A stretch of 64,000 bases of DNA from Pogona vitticeps (Eukaryota > Chordata > Lepidosauria > Squamata > Agamidae): positions 86,278,001 through 86,342,000 of the forward strand of contig NC_135786.1 in the NCBI RefSeq assembly GCF_051106095.1, given 5' to 3'. The position numbers and the translations under genes are program-made. Shown here in pieces: positions 1-9,449 of the stretch (position 1 is its first letter; the number at the start of each line of letters is the position of its first letter). The notes under the pieces were generated by a model. It saw only the letters and a program-made list of their open reading frames with translations. It had not been told where the DNA came from and did no database searches.

Positions 1-659
1 CAAGCCCAGTCTGGATAACCCATTTTGGCCTTTCACTCAGAATTAAATAATCAGCTCAGGAACGGTGTACAGTTTATACTGCAGTCATTAATATGAACTC
101 CTGCCCAACATTAATATGCATGTACATCAAAGAAGGAAAATGGCTGAGACTGGCACATTTCCCTTCTAACAAGGAAACCGTTGTATGCAACTGAGCACAG
201 TTCAAACAACTTCAAAAGTAATGTTTAATATTTAAAGAAAAATGCTAGTTAGAGGTTCTATGACTTCAGTAGATTTTTTTTCATGTATTATTTACTCTTT
301 GGAGGCATAAAGAACCACCCTCCCAAAAAATCAAAAAGTAAAGATGAGTGTCAAAGGAAGCCTTCAGTACTTCTCTGAGATTTACTCTAGTGTATGTTCA
401 TAATTTACAACCTTTTAATGAAGGGTAATATGCACATGTTCTTGTTGCAGAAATCTGGAAGGATGGTATGGTTGTTGTTGTTTTTTTTTAAAGATGATTA
501 TTACATTGTGTGAAGGGGGGTTCATTTCAGACTGAGGATTATTTATGCAACAGGATTGCAAGACTGCAGGATCTAAGATTTAAAAATTAGAGTTCCTGGA
601 GAAATTAAAATAAATCATGTTCCTTTAAAAAAAGGAAAAGAAAAGTCCACCCTCCATTT
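1..659. other. Unique AT-rich stretch, no gene seen
   Basis: No coding frame, RNA gene or recognisable repeat is visible apart from short T and GTT runs near 470-490. It looks like ordinary intergenic or intronic sequence. Confidence 0.6.
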
Positions 660-702
660 TGTTTGTTTGTTTGTTTGTTTGTTTGTTTGTTTGTTTGTTT
701 GT

Positions 703-777
<75 letters not shown>
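660..777. repeat. Compound microsatellite (GTTT)n(CTTT)n
   Basis: About ten GTTT units run directly into about seventeen CTTT units. The phase change is abrupt, which suggests one unit mutated and then expanded. The open frames reading FLSFFLSF or ERKKERKK here are artefacts of the four-base period and are not genes. Confidence 0.97.
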
Positions 778-1948
778 GGTTTTTTATCTTTCCTGAACAA
801 AAAGGAGAACTGAATTTCAGTTATCTGTTCATCTCTTTTTCAAGCCTTATCCATTGAGACTGCCATCCAATAATAAGTAATGTGAAAATACACCTCATTT
901 GACTAAGGGTTATTTTCCATTCCTTAATGAAAAAGTTACTTTTTTATGAACATGCATAGGATTGTACCATAAAGGAAGTTAAAAATTAGGGAAGGGTTAG
1001 GAAGAAACCACACAGAAGTACCACTTAACCCAGAAATAAACCTTCCATAGCAGATATACTCCACAAGCATACATTCAGAGAAGAGAGATTGTGTGGTTGA
1101 TTAAAGGATCAGTATAAAAGTATTGGGAGGAAGGAGAGAGAACATCCAATTTTGAAGTGTGTGAAACTACAGCAGCAAGGAAAGGGAGCAAGAGGAAGGA
1201 GTAGAAGGAGGAAGAGGAGGTGGAGGAGGAAAACAGGATTTGACCATCATTGCTACCATGTTGCCCAGCCCAGATTTTGTAGAAGTAGAACCAAAAGGAG
1301 GACAATGGTTCAAATGGAGAGCAATCCAGCCTGAATCCAGAAAGATCACCATCCCAGTACTGCCTGTTTCCAAAGCAAGCCCTGAAGGCTTCAGTGCTAT
1401 CAGGCCATGAGAACAGAAGGAGCACTTTAAATTAGAGTCATGTACAGGTCCCATGCTTTGGTTTAGAGGCCAGCTTGTGGCTTTGGGAAGTATCCCGACT
1501 TTGTCTGGATAAATTTTTGTACTCCATCTAATTTGATTGTTGTCCTGCTCTGAATTGAATTGTAAGCATTCCATTGACTTACAGTGGAAAACCAAGGTGG
1601 CTATACTGTTGTTGGCTTTTGCACTGCTGTACATGAAATTTAGAGACATGATAGATCCTAAAGAATGGACTACATGTACCAAATTTCACACAGCTGTCTG
1701 CAGAGTCACTTTGACATTTTAGTATTAAGGAAGGGAAGGGATTTGCATCCCATCAAATTAAATTTGTGTTCTAGACCCAAAATGATTTGCAAATCCACTT
1801 TACTTTCTTCTGTAGCTGAAACTACTACTTCTTCTTTGAACCAGACTTCATACCAGTTGATCCTGATTGAGTTGATTCTGTTCATAGTTCGATATGTACA
1901 AACCTTGTACTTACCCCTACTCACTGTTTTAGGAAAATATTGTTAGAA
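778..1948. other. Unique stretch with a purine-rich tract
   Basis: No gene recognised. Positions about 1185-1235 form a purine-rich GGA/GAA tract that opens frames on both strands. The overlapping 171- and 116-codon minus-strand frames have low-complexity serine or proline runs and no recognisable domain, so I treat them as chance. Confidence 0.55.
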
Positions 1949-2084
1949 CAGTGGTTACTAACCTCAAGTCTCCACAAGCTTTTGGACTACAATTTCCATA
2001 AATCTTGGCCAGCACAGCTAGTGGTGACAGCTTCTGAGAATTTTAGTCCAAGAACATTTGGGAGCTCAAGGTTGGGAACCACTA
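1949..2084. mobile_element. hAT-like MITE, palindromic
   Basis: The left end begins CAGTGGTTACTAACCTCAAG and the right end, read on the other strand, begins TAGTGGTTCCCAACCTTGAG. The match continues through a shared TTGGACTA.AATT.. block about 35 bases in, giving long terminal inverted repeats in a 136-bp element with no coding capacity. The 8 bases on each side match at 5 of 8 positions, a weak target duplication of hAT length. A sister copy lies at 6086-6221. Assignment to hAT rests on the CAGTGG end and the 8-bp duplication of the sister copy. Confidence 0.6.
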
Positions 2085-2749
2085 CATTCGAAGGATTTTG
2101 GACCTACTCAGAGGGCAGGACAGACTTGGGTCTATATGGTTGTACCAGTACCCACGGCATGGTCACTCCATTCCACTGTTATGGATCTTTAGATGCCGGA
2201 ATGTTGGTCTGTGTCTGAGCAGGCTAAGATACAGAACGGTTGGGCTTGGAATCATTTTCTTTGCATATTGCTGTTTCCCATATTAGAAAGAGCAACATCA
2301 ATTTGACAAAATAGAAAATGCCATCAAGAATGGACAGTTCTGTCTCTGACAAATGCATCTTAGTACAATCCAGATTCATTAAAATCTCCTGCTAGGAGAC
2401 CCCCAAGAGTACTTTGAGCAGCAAACCAGTGCTAGTGCTGTTTCAGCTCTCATCAAATTGGATCCAGCTGCAGTCCAACTGGGTAACCACAGGAGGGGAT
2501 CCATTCTTGTCCAACTGGCTGGCTTTAGCGGGTGATTGTTGTTTTTGTTTTTTTCAGGTTCCCCTCTAGTCACCCCCTTCCAGGGCCTAGGCCAGATGCT
2601 TCTATTAGAAAGACTATAACACTGGAGTTGCGTAGACAGTTTCAATGTCTCCCTAATGCTTGGACCTGGGATTTAGCCCAAAACAATACTTGGAAGCATG
2701 CCGGGACTGAGCAGAAATGAAGAATTAAACATGCCCACAATTAGAAACC
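2085..2749. other. Unique stretch, no gene seen
   Basis: No recognisable gene or element. A minus-strand frame of 88 codons at 2379-2645 has no domain I recognise. The stretch may hold degraded repeat sequence. Confidence 0.45.
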
Positions 2750-3372
2750 AAGGGAAACCACAGCAAATAAACTTACACAATGCAAATGTCGTAGACACAA
2801 TTTGGGAGAGTTGGTGTACAGACTGAACAGATAACGGGGGGAAATGCATCATTGCCTGACACTTTTGCCCATTCTCTTTCTCCATATTCTGTCCCAACCA
2901 TTCTGTCCTCCATATTCTGTCTTGATACACTTCTAGTCCACAATACAAGTTGCACATCAGGACGATCAAGTCCCAAGGCACACCCATTTCTTTCAGAACA
3001 AACCATAGTTTCTCATGCTCTACACCATCAAAGGCATTGCTGTAGTCAATAAAGGACAGACTGATCTTTTTCCAAAACTCTTTAATGTGCTCCAGTAGCT
3101 AGCAGATATTTATTATATGATCTCAAGTGCCTCTTCCTTTTTGAAGTCCGGTTTGAACATCAGACATTTCTCACTCCATATAAAGTAAAAACCTTTGTTG
3201 CAGTACTTTGAGCATCACTTTGCTTGCATGGGAAATCAAAATAATGATCCTATAGTTACTGCACTCGTTGGCATCTCCTTTCTTCTGGATTGGAATGTAT
3301 ATTGTATGTTTCCATTCTGTGAGCCTTTGTTTTGTTTTCCACATTTGACCTCCGGAAGTATCAGTTTTCATC
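2750..3372 (-). mobile_element. RTE-clade LINE fragment (reverse transcriptase part), degraded
   Basis: Read on the minus strand, the DNA encodes pieces of an RTE-type reverse transcriptase: IPIQKKGDANECSNYRIIIL, then SHASKVMLKVLQQR, and further on FIDYSNAFDGVEHEKLW and KEMGVPWDL.VLM.NLYCG. These line up in order with the finger and palm blocks of BovB and RTE reverse transcriptases. The pieces lie in different frames with stops between them, so the copy is dead. It differs much more from the BovB copies at 22 and 30 kb than those do from each other. It is therefore an older BovB copy or another RTE family. A 13-base word, TCCATATTCTGTC, is repeated at 2881 and 2909. Confidence 0.75.
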
Positions 3373-3384
3373 CTTGGGCCATGA

Positions 3385-3740
3385 GGCAGAGGGCACCCTG
3401 GACAGGAGACAAGAGAGCAGCGGGTGCAGCTTTCTAAGCCCCGAAAGCCAAAAGCTGGCAGCGGGCATAGAGCAGCTTTTGGCTTCCCGGGCTTTCAAAG
3501 CTGTACCCGCTGCCCTCTGCCTCCTGTCCCTGCGGGGATGGGAGGCAGAGGACAGTGGGGACAGAAGGCAGAGGGCAGCAGGTGAAGCTTTGGAAGCCCG
3601 GGATTTTTTTTTCCTTTGGCTGGAACGGATTAAATGGTTTTCAATGCATTCCTATGGGAAATGGACCCTCGACCTACGAAATTTTTGACCTGTGGCCACA
3701 GTTCCAATATGGATTAATTCCGTAAGTTGAGGGTCCACTG
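3385..3740. mobile_element. Tigger-like MITE, right-hand part
   Basis: The right end, read outward on the minus strand, is CAGTGGACCCTCAACTTACG followed by TA. This matches the CAGTGG..CCTCGACTTACG ends of the elements at 36290 and 56517. The interior is GC-rich and made of repeated and inverted blocks (GGCAGAGG.CAG, AAGCTTTGGAAGCCCGGG and its reverse). No matching left terminus is visible, so the copy appears truncated where it meets the RTE fragment. The 118-codon plus-strand frame inside is low-complexity and not a gene. Confidence 0.6.
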
Positions 3741-4191
3741 TAGCTGATAATATGGCGTTGGGGCAAGATTTTGGCTCCCAAATGCATTGACGACCCACCT
3801 TCACCCCATTTATTGCAGATTTTTAGCAGCGAGATCAGTTTTCTGGTTATTCCTTTTCATTTCTCTAGGTGAGGCTCACTTTTCATTTAACTGGAAATAA
3901 AGGTCAAACTCCTGTTGCAACACATGGCTTCTTCTGTCAAACTACATTTTGTTGTTATTGCTGTAATTGTTATAGTTGGCAAAAACAGTTACTGTTCACA
4001 ACAGCTTGTATAGTTTGATTGTATGCCAATAAAGGTTTATTATTATTATTATTATTGTATAGTTTGATTCAATAAAAACCACAATGTAAGAAAAATACCT
4101 AACATGAATTCATATAATATCTGAATATAATTCCAGTGATTTATGGTAATTGTCAAAGTGCTTCAATCTCTTAGTAGGAGAAAATACGGTA

Positions 4192-4194
<3 letters not shown>
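3741..4194. other. Unique stretch ending in a LINE-like (TTA)n tail
   Basis: No gene is seen. Positions about 4022-4055 read TGTATGCCAATAAAGG followed by TTA repeats, the type of 3' end seen on retroposed elements. The upstream body is too degraded to name. Confidence 0.4.

Positions 4195-4247
<53 letters not shown>
4195..4247. repeat. Microsatellite (CT)n
   Basis: About 26 uninterrupted CT dinucleotides are followed by a C run and a T run. Confidence 0.97.
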
Positions 4248-4249
<2 letters not shown>

Positions 4250-4376
4250 CCCCTCTCTTTTTTTTCCAATCCATGAAGGAACTCTAGCCTAAAACTGCTA
4301 TTATCATGTTCATGAAAAAGGACCCTACTAGATAATAAAGTCATAAAATGTAATACATACACTCTAGCCGCCTAGA

Positions 4377-4442
4377 GTGGTCCTCACCGACCAGATAGGC
4401 GGGGTATAAATTAAATAAATAAAATAATAAATAAATAAATAA
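4377..4442 (+). mobile_element. L2-type LINE or SINE 3' end with AAAT tail
   Basis: GCCGCCTAGAGTGGTC, then GACCAGATAGGCGGGGTATAAAT, then AAAT repeats. CCGCCTA pairs with TAGGCGG and GGTC with GACC, forming the terminal stem-loop typical of this 3' end. The same module recurs at 58318 and, in reverse, at 59122. Only the last ~65 bp are present, so this is a severely 5'-truncated copy. Confidence 0.75.
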
Positions 4443-4626
4443 GTTTACTGAAAAGTATTAGAATCATATTAGTGAGAAGGGGGGATTTGAAGACTGCATT
4501 TTGTGTATGAGAAAAAGTGTGTTTTTGTGAAAAAGGTGAAAAATATATCAGACTGGATAGCTACATCTGTATAACCCTATTCAGCATGATATCCAGTATG
4601 TGTCTATATATGCAGGTGAGATATCT

Positions 4627-4628
<2 letters not shown>

Positions 4629-4680
<52 letters not shown>
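4629..4680. repeat. Microsatellite (GT)n
   Basis: About 24 GT dinucleotides run to CACACATATA. Confidence 0.97.
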
Positions 4681-4734
4681 CACACATATAAATACTTAGA
4701 TTCTTATCATATGTACATCAAGCGAAATCCAAAC

Positions 4735-5075
4735 AAGCAAAACAAAGCAAGACAAAGATATGTGGCACCTTAAACACTACAGTATTATATTTTACATGCA
4801 GTAATTAGGCAGTAATCAGGCCCTAAAACAAACATAGGCCTAATTACTGCATGTAGCCAATGAACATTAAGAATGTGAAACTGATATTCCATCTACATTT
4901 CATTCCATTTCATTCTGTTTCTTTATGTCTGATTAAGTGGATGTGTCCATGAAAGCTTATATTAAAGTGTAATAGTCTTTAAGGTACCACATGTTTTTGT
5001 CTTTGTTTAGTTTTGTTGGATTTCACCTGATATGCTTGCACAGACTAACATGGCTACCTCTTCCCTCACAGCGGT
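4735..5075. mobile_element. Degraded repeat with inverted GGCACCTTAAA ends and a hammerhead-like core
   Basis: The left part reads GTGGCACCTTAAACACTA and the right part AGTCTTTAAGGTACCACA, which are inverted versions of one terminal sequence. Just inside the right copy, 4929-4955 reads CTGATTA, a TGGA/TCCA stem with a TGTG loop, then GAAAGC. That layout resembles a hammerhead ribozyme core with a substitution in the first conserved block. Related repeats lie at 12255 and 30018. From general knowledge, amniote repeats with this end and hammerhead motifs belong with Penelope-like retroelements, but I could not confirm the family. Confidence 0.5.
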
Positions 5076-5079
5076 TGCT

Positions 5080-6077
5080 TCAGAGTATGAGTAGAGTCTG
5101 GTAAGTTAAATAGCAGAACCCATAGAAAATATTTTGTTCACATTAGATGTGCAGCTAGTCCATTTGCTTACAAATCCTGACCCATGAGATACAGGCCGAC
5201 AGGATGGTTCTAAGATGCATTTCTTTCACAGTACCCTTGCTGTGCATTGCAAAGCTAAACACAAGACACAAACCTAAATCATTTCAACCACTAAAACAGA
5301 GTGGTTGAAATAATACATCAAAGATTTTAGACAATACAAGGTGGATGGGCAATACTTTGGGATAGTGATGGAAAACTTTCAGAAGAGGTATGCTAATAAG
5401 ATGTTTTTATGCAGGTTTAGCCTTGTTGTCTATGTTTTGTACATTTTCATTCTCGTTTTGTGCATGCCACCTTTTTCAACTCTTTAAATTCAGCCCAATA
5501 ATTGTTTCATAGGTACGAAAGAAAGCCTTGTACCAGCATATGAAAAGCATTACAACGACGAAACAGCATGCACTTATTGTTACAGGAGAAACCATGTAAA
5601 TGACTGAACAGTATTTGTTTGCTTTTTAAATTCAAGCAGAGAAAATTCTCCACCGTGGAAAGCCAGATTTTACACATGCCGCACAATCCGTTGTGCGTTT
5701 ATCTGGTAGTAGTTCCCACTGAGTTCAATGGAGCTTATTCCTAGGTAAGTGTGTATAAGATTGAAGGCTAAATTAGGCGAATCAATGTGCTTAGTTTGCT
5801 TGCTTTATTCTGAATGTCATGTGGGAAAACTTTGATTTATGGAAGGCATGGTGTGCTGGTAAAAGCTGAGAGATTAGGAAGTTTCATGCAGTAAGTCAGC
5901 ATCGTTGTGAGCGGTGATTGGCAACACTGTAGGTGCGACTTGTCATGAGGCAGTTGCTAACGACATCCAGTATACTTAAATGCCAGAGCCCTTTCCTTGT
6001 CAGTGGGAACAAACATGTGACTTCCATCTCATTCAAGCCCTCTTGAACCTGACCCACCTGCACAAAATGTTCTGTAA
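5080..6077. other. Mostly unique stretch with one short repeat remnant
   Basis: No gene is seen. Positions about 5705-5762 (AGTTCCCACTGAGTTCAATG, then GGAGCTTATTCCTAGGTAAG) match a dispersed word common in squamate DNA. A related word appears near 50772-50798. I cannot name its parent element. Confidence 0.45.
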
Positions 6078-6085
6078 CGCTAGGG

Positions 6086-6221
6086 CAGTGGGTCATAGCC
6101 TCGGATCCCTAAATGTTCTTGTACTACAACTCCCAAAAATCCCAGACAGCACAGCTATTGATGAAGGCTTCTGGGTGTTTTAGTCTAAGAACATCTGAGG
6201 ATTCAAGGTTGGAAACCACTA
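6086..6221. mobile_element. hAT-like MITE with 8-bp target duplication
   Basis: The element starts CAGTGGGTCATAGCCTCGGA and ends, on the opposite strand, TAGTGGTTTCCAACCTTGAA. Both ends continue into TGTTCTT(G)TACTACAA-type sequence, so the 136-bp element is nearly a palindrome. The flanks CGCTAGGG (6078-6085) and GTCTAGGG (6222-6229) match at 6 of 8 bases, a decayed 8-bp duplication typical of hAT elements. The length is identical to the copy at 1949-2084. It is non-coding and depends on a transposase supplied elsewhere. Confidence 0.65.
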
Positions 6222-6302
6222 GTCTAGGGGAAGTCATATTTTGGCTATTTCAGCCACAAAACTATACTCCAGAACTTTCTGACCATCACCATCTGCTGCC
6301 TA

Positions 6303-6690
6303 GGTAAAGGTAAAGGTTCCCCTTGACATTTTAGTCAGTTGTGTCCAACTCTAGGGGGTGGTGCTCATCCCTGTTTCCAAGCCGTAGAGCCAGAGTTTGT
6401 CCGAAGACAGTTTCCGTTGTCACGTGGAGGAGGAGGAGGAGGAAGGGATGGTGGTGTCCGTTGTCCGTTGTCGCGCGGCTATACATGGAACACTGTTTAC
6501 CTTCCCACCGAGGTTGTCCCTATTTATCTACCTGCATTTACATGCTTTCGAACTGCTAGGTTGGCGAGGAGTTGGGACAAAGCGATGGGCGCTCACTCCG
6601 TCGCATGGATTCGATCTTACGACTGCTGGTCTTCTGACCCTGCAGCACACAAAGGCTTCTGCGGTTTAGCCCACAGCGCCACCATGCCCC
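6303..6690 (-). mobile_element. Sauria-type SINE, with internal GGA-rich insertion
   Basis: On the minus strand the element runs from a tRNA-like head (GGCGCTGTGGGCTAAACCGC; box B-like GATCGAATCC) through a unique body (GTTCGAAAGCATGTAAATGC.., GGTAAACAGTG..) to a tail reading TCAAGGGGAACCTTTACCTTTACC. This is the layout of the Sauria SINE family, whose tail resembles the BovB LINE 3' end. In this copy the CACGTGGCC region is replaced by a ~45-bp insertion (GGA)n-AGGGATGGTGGTG plus a duplicated TCCGTTGTC. The insertion's inverse copy lies outside the element at 6722-6752. Confidence 0.85.
6426..6456. repeat. Left arm of a 31-bp perfect inverted repeat
   Basis: The arm at 6426-6456 is (GGA)n, then AGGGATGGTGGTG. 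It is the exact reverse complement of 6722-6752. The 14 non-triplet bases are also matched, so this is more than two independent triplet runs. The 265 bp between the arms carry most of the SINE tRNA-side half. Confidence 0.9.
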
Positions 6691-6721
6691 TGCTGCCTAC
6701 TGAGGACCAAATGTTGCTGAT

Positions 6722-6752
6722 CACCACCATCCCTTCCTCCTCCTCCTCCTCC
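6722..6752. repeat. Right arm of a 31-bp perfect inverted repeat
   Basis: CACCACCATCCCTT followed by (CCT)n, exact reverse complement of 6426-6456. It lies about 30 bp beyond the end of the Sauria SINE. Confidence 0.9.
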
Positions 6753-8871
6753 TTTTCATACCACTGGCTGAACATCTTGATGACTAGGCTGACTTTGGAT
6801 TTAGCAGTTTTAAAATAACGGTGTTGTGCTGCCAGCAAACCTGTCCTCGAGGTTGTTGACTCATTGTATTACTCTTCGTATAATTTATTTTGAATGACTA
6901 GCTGTAACAGTCTGTACCTCCTGTTTCACATTGTTTTCTGTGACCAAACTATTCTAGCTTTCTATATTCAATGGTGTACGAGGTAGTTTCTTTTTCTTTT
7001 TTGTATGTTGTCTTAGTACTTCTCAGGAGTAGGGGTGTGGCATTAGCAAAACCACACCGTAGATATCTCACATAGAGTTCTCATAGTTGGATATCGCTTG
7101 ATGCACAAACATACCTCCTTCTCACAGAACCACAATTGAGGCAGCCTCCTCCAGGTACATGCCCCTCATATTTACGGGCTATGACAAAAAATGCCTTGGT
7201 GTGGGTTCATTTCTTTGAGAAACAGATGAATAAGACAAGGGGTTCCCAGCAATGGGAAATTGCTGCACCTTCTTTGTTTCTTTCCAGCTGCCCCCCAACG
7301 CCAGGACCAGCTCAAACACTGAATAAGAGATTGAAGGCACAGCAGCAAAGGCTGGAAGGCTACATTCCTGATGAAGTCCGTGATAAGACTGGTATCTGTC
7401 ACTAGTGTTGTGCAAAGTTTCTCGAATTCACAAGAGAATTGATTCTGTGGATCTGATTTGATATAGACATGCACAAAGAGGGAGAGTGGCAATCTAATGC
7501 CCAAAGGACCACATCTCCTCTTTCTTGACATCGGACATGAACTGTCCGTTTTGTCTACACTTCACTTTGCTCTTTAAGTCCTGCCCAGAAGGCTTCTGTG
7601 GGGAGAGAGCCATCCATTTTGAAAACAGAAAGAGCAAGAGAAAAAGTAAAGGCAGACAGACACAAATGAAAAAAAAAGCAAAGACAGAACAAACACACTT
7701 TAAAAAACTCCCAACACAGATTGAAATTAAATGTACATCTAATTTAGAAGTGGGATAAAATAAGTCCCATTTTTTAAAAACATAACTAAAAGCTGTTACT
7801 AAGAATGTCAAGACCAACTCAAAGATATATGCAAAACTTGGATTCCCGACAGTTACCTCTACTGTGATTTTCTACAAACAATGTAGAAAATCAATGTTAT
7901 TTGCACACCAGCCTAGTTTTGGTTACTGTTTTAACAAGCATCAGCCTTAGCCATTGTTCCCAAAGTACTCTGATATCACTACGCAGAAAATGTGAATAAA
8001 CACTGAGAGTGTTTTTTCAATGGCAACAGCTGAATAACACACACACAAATGGCACTAATGGAAACCAGGTGGTAGGGGGTGCAAAGGCCAAAGGTCATAT
8101 CCTAACTTAGCAGTCAGTTTTTGCCCAGATGCAACATTGCCCATCACACCGGAAAAAAAGGGCTGAAGGAAACAGCTTGGACTCCGAGCATTGGTTTTCT
8201 TGCTGGGCATAGAATCCCATGGCATTAACTTTGAAATCCCATCAGAAAACATGATGTTATTTTATTAGTCGAAGTTCTTCCACATTTCCCTAGTTTGTCG
8301 AATGTCATTTTTTCCCTGACAGAGACAAGCTTTACACATTACCAGCTACTCTATCAAATTACAAGAACAAATATATCAACTCAACATACTAGTCTCCCAT
8401 ATAATGAAAAATTTATTTCAAGTGAAGAATTGCATACTGGGCTATAGCAATAAATTGCTTCCTTAGTGGCTTTTTGCATTGCCTATGAAAATAATTGAAT
8501 GTCACTCATACACATTCGCAAGCATGGTCCCGCTGACATTATATGAGGCAGTGACTATGCAGGGTTTCCTCTTCACAAGTACGGGAGTATGTCCTCAGCT
8601 TGCTTCCTCACAAAACACTCCTCGATTCTCTGGTGGTTTGTTGCCTGTCAATGTCTCACCAATGGTGTGGATCTATTGTAAGTTACATTTCTGGTTGTTG
8701 CTAAATAGGAATCCCAGTTGTTAAGAAATTGGCTGAAATAACAGGAGACTATTAGTAGGATGGCCATGTATCCTGCTTTACAGGAGACATTGCTTTCTTT
8801 CAAAGCATTCTGTATTTCAAGGGCTGTATACACTGTAGGTTAATTCATACACTACACTGCCACTAGAAGAG
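6753..8871. other. Mostly unique stretch
   Basis: No gene is recognised. The 119-codon minus-strand frame at 7172-7531 and its overlaps have no known domain. A 12-bp hairpin is at 7865-7893. Positions about 8756-8832 (AGGATGGCCATGTATCCTG.., CTGTATTTCAAGGGC) resemble 40045-40140, so a small unnamed dispersed repeat may be present at both sites. Confidence 0.45.
7865..7893. repeat. Short perfect hairpin
   Basis: TGATTTTCTACA (7865-7876) and TGTAGAAAATCA (7882-7893) are exact reverse complements around a 5-base loop. The stem is AT-rich. It is not followed by a T-run and there is no adjacent gene, so no terminator or regulatory role is implied. Confidence 0.85.
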
Positions 8872-9045
8872 GTAGCCAGTGTGGTGTAATACATAGAGTG
8901 ATGGACTAGGACTTAGGAGACCTGGGTTCGAATCTTTACTCAGACATGGAAACCCATAGGGGGATAGTGACACTGATACAACCACTCTTTAAATATCTCA
9001 CTACTATGAAAAACCTATTAGGGTTAAGTAAATAGCACACATCCA
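8872..9045 (+). mobile_element. tRNA-derived SINE
   Basis: The head reads AGCCAGTGTGGTGTAATACA, then GAGACCTGGGTTCGAATCTT, where GGTTCGAATC is a B-box. The body contains ACTCAGACATGGAAAC and the 3' region contains AAACCTATTAGGGTTAAGT. Relatives of the same family lie at 15770-15922 (minus), 30127-30261 with 32738-32800 (plus, split), and 56175-56375 (minus). The usual end of the family resembles TTGGAAGC-ACTTG followed by A-rich repeats, best seen in the 56.2 kb copy. Transcription would be by RNA polymerase III, but this copy is diverged and probably silent. Confidence 0.7.
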
Positions 9046-9449
9046 CATGTCTTATAAGACAGAATTCCTTGTGATCTGAAAGGCATCAGAGTGCCAAAGT
9101 GTGATATTTTCATGCCACGTTTCATCTGAAATTTGGTGTGCTTTGCTTTGTGATTGAAGGGCTTGCTTTGCAAGTATAATTGCTCACACACAAAAGTCTG
9201 CCGGGAGAGCTTCTCTAGGAAACTAATGAGATCTCAGTTTCTAACGACTCACTGTCTGTAACATTTAATTTGACCCTCAATCCAGTTTAAGGAACTCAGA
9301 GAAGGGTATAGCTCTGGAAGATGCCCTTAGCAGTTAATACCTAGGCAGGAAACTGAGCAGGCACTTGGCTGCCTGATCACAGTCATCGCTGCTTAGCATC
9401 CCTACCAAATTTTGGGTTGTTTTTGATGACACATTTCCTTTGCCCCCCT
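9046..9449. other. Unique stretch, no gene seen
   Basis: No coding frame or recognisable repeat is seen. Confidence 0.5.

Noticed and set aside
615-857. Frames encoding ERKKERKK or FLSFFLSF repeats
   Set aside because: Products of the GTTT/CTTT microsatellite.
1167-1682. 171-codon minus-strand frame
   Set aside because: No domain; includes a low-complexity proline/serine section from a purine-rich tract; no exon signals.
3332-3688. 118-codon GC-rich frame
   Set aside because: Lies within the palindromic interior of a Tigger-like MITE.
7865-7893. Hairpin as an intrinsic terminator
   Set aside because: No adjacent gene and no T-run; this is a vertebrate genome where such terminators are not used.
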